From DAHUXD01 sp963736455 (GTDB lineage Bacteria > Acidobacteriota > Thermoanaerobaculia > UBA5066 > Gp7-AA6), in NCBI GenBank assembly GCA_963736455.1, contig CAVTON010000001.1:558001-622000 (forward strand): a DNA stretch of 64,000 nt, read 5' to 3'. The position numbers were made by a program, and so were the translations under genes. Below, piece after piece: positions 60,603-64,000 of this stretch (position 1 is the stretch's first letter; each line of letters begins with the position of its first letter). The notes under the pieces were generated by a model. The model was not told the DNA's origin. It did no database searches and saw only the letters and a list, made by a program, of their open reading frames with translations.

Positions 60603-60638
60603 CTCCGATTGACGGCTTCGCCGTCAATCGAGCTCGAA
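60597..60638 (-). terminator. Long hairpin over the end of the GT2 gene
   Basis: TTCGAGCTC-(c)-GATTGACGG, loop CTTCG, CCGTCAATC-GAGCTCGAA: 18 bp of stem with one bulge. It includes the last codons and stop of the glycosyltransferase gene. No T-run follows on either strand. Confidence 0.5.
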
Positions 60639-61301
60639 CACCTTGTAATACACCGCGCCCCACGAGATCGTCCACGTATCCCGAAACGGCCGGTAGTGCG
60701 AAGGTCCGCCGTAGATCGCGCGGACGGGCACGTGGCGGAAGCGCTTCACGTGCGGCGAAGCTTTCAGCAGGATCTCGGTCTCGATGATGTAGCCGCGGGC
60801 CTTCAACCGGAGGCGCCGCAGGACGTCGGCCGCGACGACGCGGTATCCGGACTGCGCGTCTTCGACTTCGAGGCCGGTCATCCGCGACAGGATCCGGCTG
60901 CCGATCTCGTTGGTGCGGTAGCGATAGGCGGGGATCGCGTCGGGATCCGCCATCCTCGACCCGATCACGAAGTCATCGCCGGAACGGGCGGCGTCGAGCA
61001 GCCGCGGCAGATCCGCGGGGTCGTGCTGGCCGTCGGCGTCGACGAAGACGACGTGGCTCGCGTCGGTGGCGAGGACGCGGGCGAGCCCGGTCCGAAGCGC
61101 TTCGCCCTTGCCGCCGTTGACGCCGCGCGCGATGACCTCGGCGCCCGCGCCCCGCGCCTCGGCGCCGGTCGCGTCGGTCGATCCGTCGTCGACGACGACG
61201 ATCCGGTCCACGTGGTCCCGAAGCCCGCGCACGACGGCCGCCACGGTGGCGGCGGCCTGGTAGGCCGGCACGATGACGGCGGGACGGAATCGCGATTCCA
61301 C
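60624..61301 (-). CDS. Family 2 glycosyltransferase (dolichol-phosphate mannosyltransferase-like)
   Basis: 225 residues from a GTG. GT-A fold: AVIVPAYQAAATVAAVVRGL, VVDDGSTDAT, FVDADGQHDPADL, then the YRYRTNEIGSRILSRMTG block and EDAQSGYRVV. These are the marks of enzymes that transfer a sugar from a nucleotide donor to a polyprenol phosphate. It lies beside the polysaccharide deacetylase operon but is separated by three 100-bp repeats. Product unknown. Confidence 0.9.
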   Translation of the reverse strand: MESRFRPAVIVPAYQAAATVAAVVRGLRDHVDRIVVVDDGSTDATGAEARGAGAEVIARGVNGGKGEALRTGLARVLATDASHVVFVDADGQHDPADLPRLLDAARSGDDFVIGSRMADPDAIPAYRYRTNEIGSRILSRMTGLEVEDAQSGYRVVAADVLRRLRLKARGYIIETEILLKASPHVKRFRHVPVRAIYGGPSHYRPFRDTWTISWGAVYYKVFELD

Positions 61302-61421
61302 GTCCGGATCCTAGCAACCCCGCGGCGCCTCCCCCCGACGCCCGCCTCACGGCTAGCTCCTTTGCGCTCTTCGACATGCGTTGACTCGCGGTAGGCCTTG
61401 TGAAAAAGTCTCCGCCGCCCC

Positions 61422-61775
61422 ATGCCTGAGAGTTTCATCCCGGTCCTCGTCCTGCTCGTCGTGGCCGCAGGAATGGCGGCGGTCGTTCTCCTTCTCAACG
61501 TGCTGCTCGCGCCGAGGCTCCAAACCCGGCAGAAGTCCTCGACCTACGAGAGCGGCGTCCCGATGGTCGACGCATCGCACAAGCGCATCTCGATCAAGTT
61601 CTTCGTCATCGCGATGGTCTTCATCCTGTTCGACGTGGAAATCGCCTTCGTCTACCCGTGGGCGCTGGTGTTCCGGTCGGCCGGTTGGCCGCTCTTCGTC
61701 GAGATGCTGGCGTTCCTGGCGATCCTGGTCGTCGGATACGCCTACATCTGGAAGAAAGGGGCGTTCGACTGGTGA
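61422..61775 (+). CDS. nuoA: NADH-quinone oxidoreductase subunit A
   Basis: 117 residues, three membrane helices. Typical NuoA blocks: TYESGVPMVDASHKRISIKFFVIAMVFILFD in outline, with VEIAFVYPWALVF in the second helix. First gene of a complex I operon. It overlaps the nuoE start by GTGA. No clear ribosome site. Confidence 0.95.
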   Translation: MPESFIPVLVLLVVAAGMAAVVLLLNVLLAPRLQTRQKSSTYESGVPMVDASHKRISIKFFVIAMVFILFDVEIAFVYPWALVFRSAGWPLFVEMLAFLAILVVGYAYIWKKGAFDW

Positions 61776-62290
61776 GCCATACGCGCTATCGGATCGAGTC
61801 GGCCGGCGAGCCGCGGAAGTTTCCCGCGGAGGCCATGGCGCGGATCGAGAAGATCCTGAAGCGCTACCCGACGAAGCAGGCCGCGCTTCTGCCGGTCCTG
61901 TGGGTCGCGCAGGAGACGTGGGGCTGGATCTCGAAGGAGTCGTCCGAGGAAGTGGCGCGGATCCTCGAGCTTCCGCCTTCCCACGTGGACGGCGTCCTGA
62001 CCTTCTACACGATGTTCAATCTCCGGCCCATGGGCCGGAACCTGCTGCAGGTGTGCACGTCGATCTCCTGTCATCTGCTCGGGGCCGGGGAGCTCCTCGC
62101 GCACTGCAGGAAACGGCTCGGCATCGACCTCGAGGAGACGACGAAGGACGGCAAGTTCACGTTGATCGAGGTCGAGTGCATCGCCGGGTGCGACAGGGCC
62201 CCGTCGATGATGGTCAACGACAAGTACTACGAGCCCATGGACGCGCCGAAGCTCGATGCGCTGCTCGAACGGCTCGGGCGGGAGGCCTGA
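61772..62290 (+). CDS. nuoE: NADH-quinone oxidoreductase subunit E
   Basis: 172 residues from a GTG. The 2Fe-2S ligands are in VCTSISCHLLG (C-x4-C) and VECIAGCDRAP (C-x3-C). LLPVLWVAQETWGWIS and TFYTMFNLRPMG are also typical. It follows nuoA directly; nuoB, nuoC and nuoD are not between them. It forms part of the NADH dehydrogenase module. Confidence 0.95.
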   Translation: MSHTRYRIESAGEPRKFPAEAMARIEKILKRYPTKQAALLPVLWVAQETWGWISKESSEEVARILELPPSHVDGVLTFYTMFNLRPMGRNLLQVCTSISCHLLGAGELLAHCRKRLGIDLEETTKDGKFTLIEVECIAGCDRAPSMMVNDKYYEPMDAPKLDALLERLGREA

Positions 62291-62291
62291 C

Positions 62292-63596
<1,305 letters not shown>

Positions 63597-63600
<4 letters not shown>

Positions 63601-64000
63601 GCGGAAACCCGCCGAATCCTGCGCCGACTCCGGCTCCGCCCGCTTCGCCGCCGCCGGCGAAGGACACCTTCACGGTCGTCTTCGACGGCAAGCCGATCGA
63701 GGTCCCGAAGGGCCTCAACCTGATCGACGCCGCGAAGCTCGCCGGCATCGACATCCCCCACTTCTGCTACCACCCGCGCCTCTCGGTCGTGGGCCAGTGC
63801 CGCATGTGCCTGGTCGAGATCGAGGGCATCCCGAAGATCCAGGCGGCCTGCACGGTGCCGCTCAAGGACGGCCTCTCCGTCAAGACCACGACCGAGAAGG
63901 TCAGGTCCTCGCGCGCCGCGAACATGGAGTTTCTGCTCATCAATCATCCGCTCGACTGTCCGATCTGCGACCAGGCGGGCGAGTGCACTCTCCAGGACAA
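63597..64000 (+). CDS. nuoG: NADH-quinone oxidoreductase subunit G, N-terminal part
   Basis: ATGA overlap with the repaired nuoF; the window ends after 134 codons. A Pro/Ala-rich lead of 20 residues, then the 2Fe-2S domain FDGKPIEVPKGLNLIDAAKLAGIDIPHFCYHPRLS in outline with C..C positions in FCYH, CRMCLVE and QAACTVPL. A second set (NHPLDCPICDQAGEC) begins the 4Fe-4S domain. Three-quarters of the gene lies outside. Confidence 0.95.

Noticed and set aside
61381..61409. TTGACT as a -35 for the nuo operon
   Set aside because: No matching -10 at 16-18 bases; only A-rich bases follow.

Overview
The window is high-GC, densely coded bacterial DNA. The organism is probably a diderm of the Acidobacteriota, perhaps Thermoanaerobaculia-like. 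This is an inference from three things: several secreted proteins with cysteine-bearing S-layer-homology (SLH) repeats (GGCGGGNYCP type), a large Oar-type TonB-dependent receptor with a carboxypeptidase-like N-terminal domain, and the mix of lipoproteins and small families. No 16S rRNA is present, so the placement is not proven. Many neighbouring genes overlap by ATGA or GTGA, which implies tightly coupled operons.

Layout. 1-11.5 kb: the end of an SLH protein, a propeller-like lipoprotein, a GAP-family membrane protein, a Ser/Thr kinase-GAF plus response regulator pair, a very large TPR-type membrane protein, and an SLH/autotransporter-repeat protein broken by a frameshift. 11.5-19 kb: small envelope proteins and a coupled three-gene operon (STAS-like protein, APC permease, AhpD-like peroxidase). 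The peroxidase has an in-frame TGA followed by a SECIS-like hairpin, so it is a predicted selenoprotein with a CxxU motif. Next come another SLH protein, a large Y/W/G-rich secreted protein, DUF6524, MscL and a YbaY-type lipoprotein.

19-36.4 kb is a polyamine/GABA catabolic island. It holds a PuuB-like oxidase, two putrescine-type aminotransferases, a flavin amine oxidase, an APC permease, GabT, a saccharopine-dehydrogenase-like protein, two aldehyde dehydrogenases and a complete PotABCD importer. Together these could import putrescine or spermidine and convert it through 4-aminobutyraldehyde and GABA to succinate. Palindromic GTCATCCCGAG repeats sit at the gene boundaries. 36.5-46 kb: TonB receptor, a housekeeping operon (RNase R, DUF2155 lipoprotein, Der GTPase, MerR regulator), a zinc-ribbon protein and an SLH/plastocyanin-like protein whose middle is out of frame.

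46-55.6 kb: PsiE, a seven-fold RIHG-repeat protein, a YncE-like propeller, a PepSY-like protein, a CMD protein, a His-rich lipoprotein with a VOC protein, a cyclic-nucleotide-domain/thioredoxin-reductase-like fusion without the redox CxxC, and tRNA-Leu(CAG). 55.6-60.3 kb: a coupled operon of polysaccharide deacetylase, FabD-like, FabG-like, ACP, FabZ-like, STAS, a hypothetical protein and RpiA, with no ketosynthase. 60.3-64 kb: three tandem 100-bp palindromic repeats, a GT2 glycosyltransferase, then nuoA-nuoE-nuoF-nuoG (complex I), where nuoF carries a one-base insertion and nuoB, nuoC and nuoD are missing.

Six apparent one-base indels in four genes suggest either an error-prone assembly or real decay, and any reading of broken genes here should allow for that.
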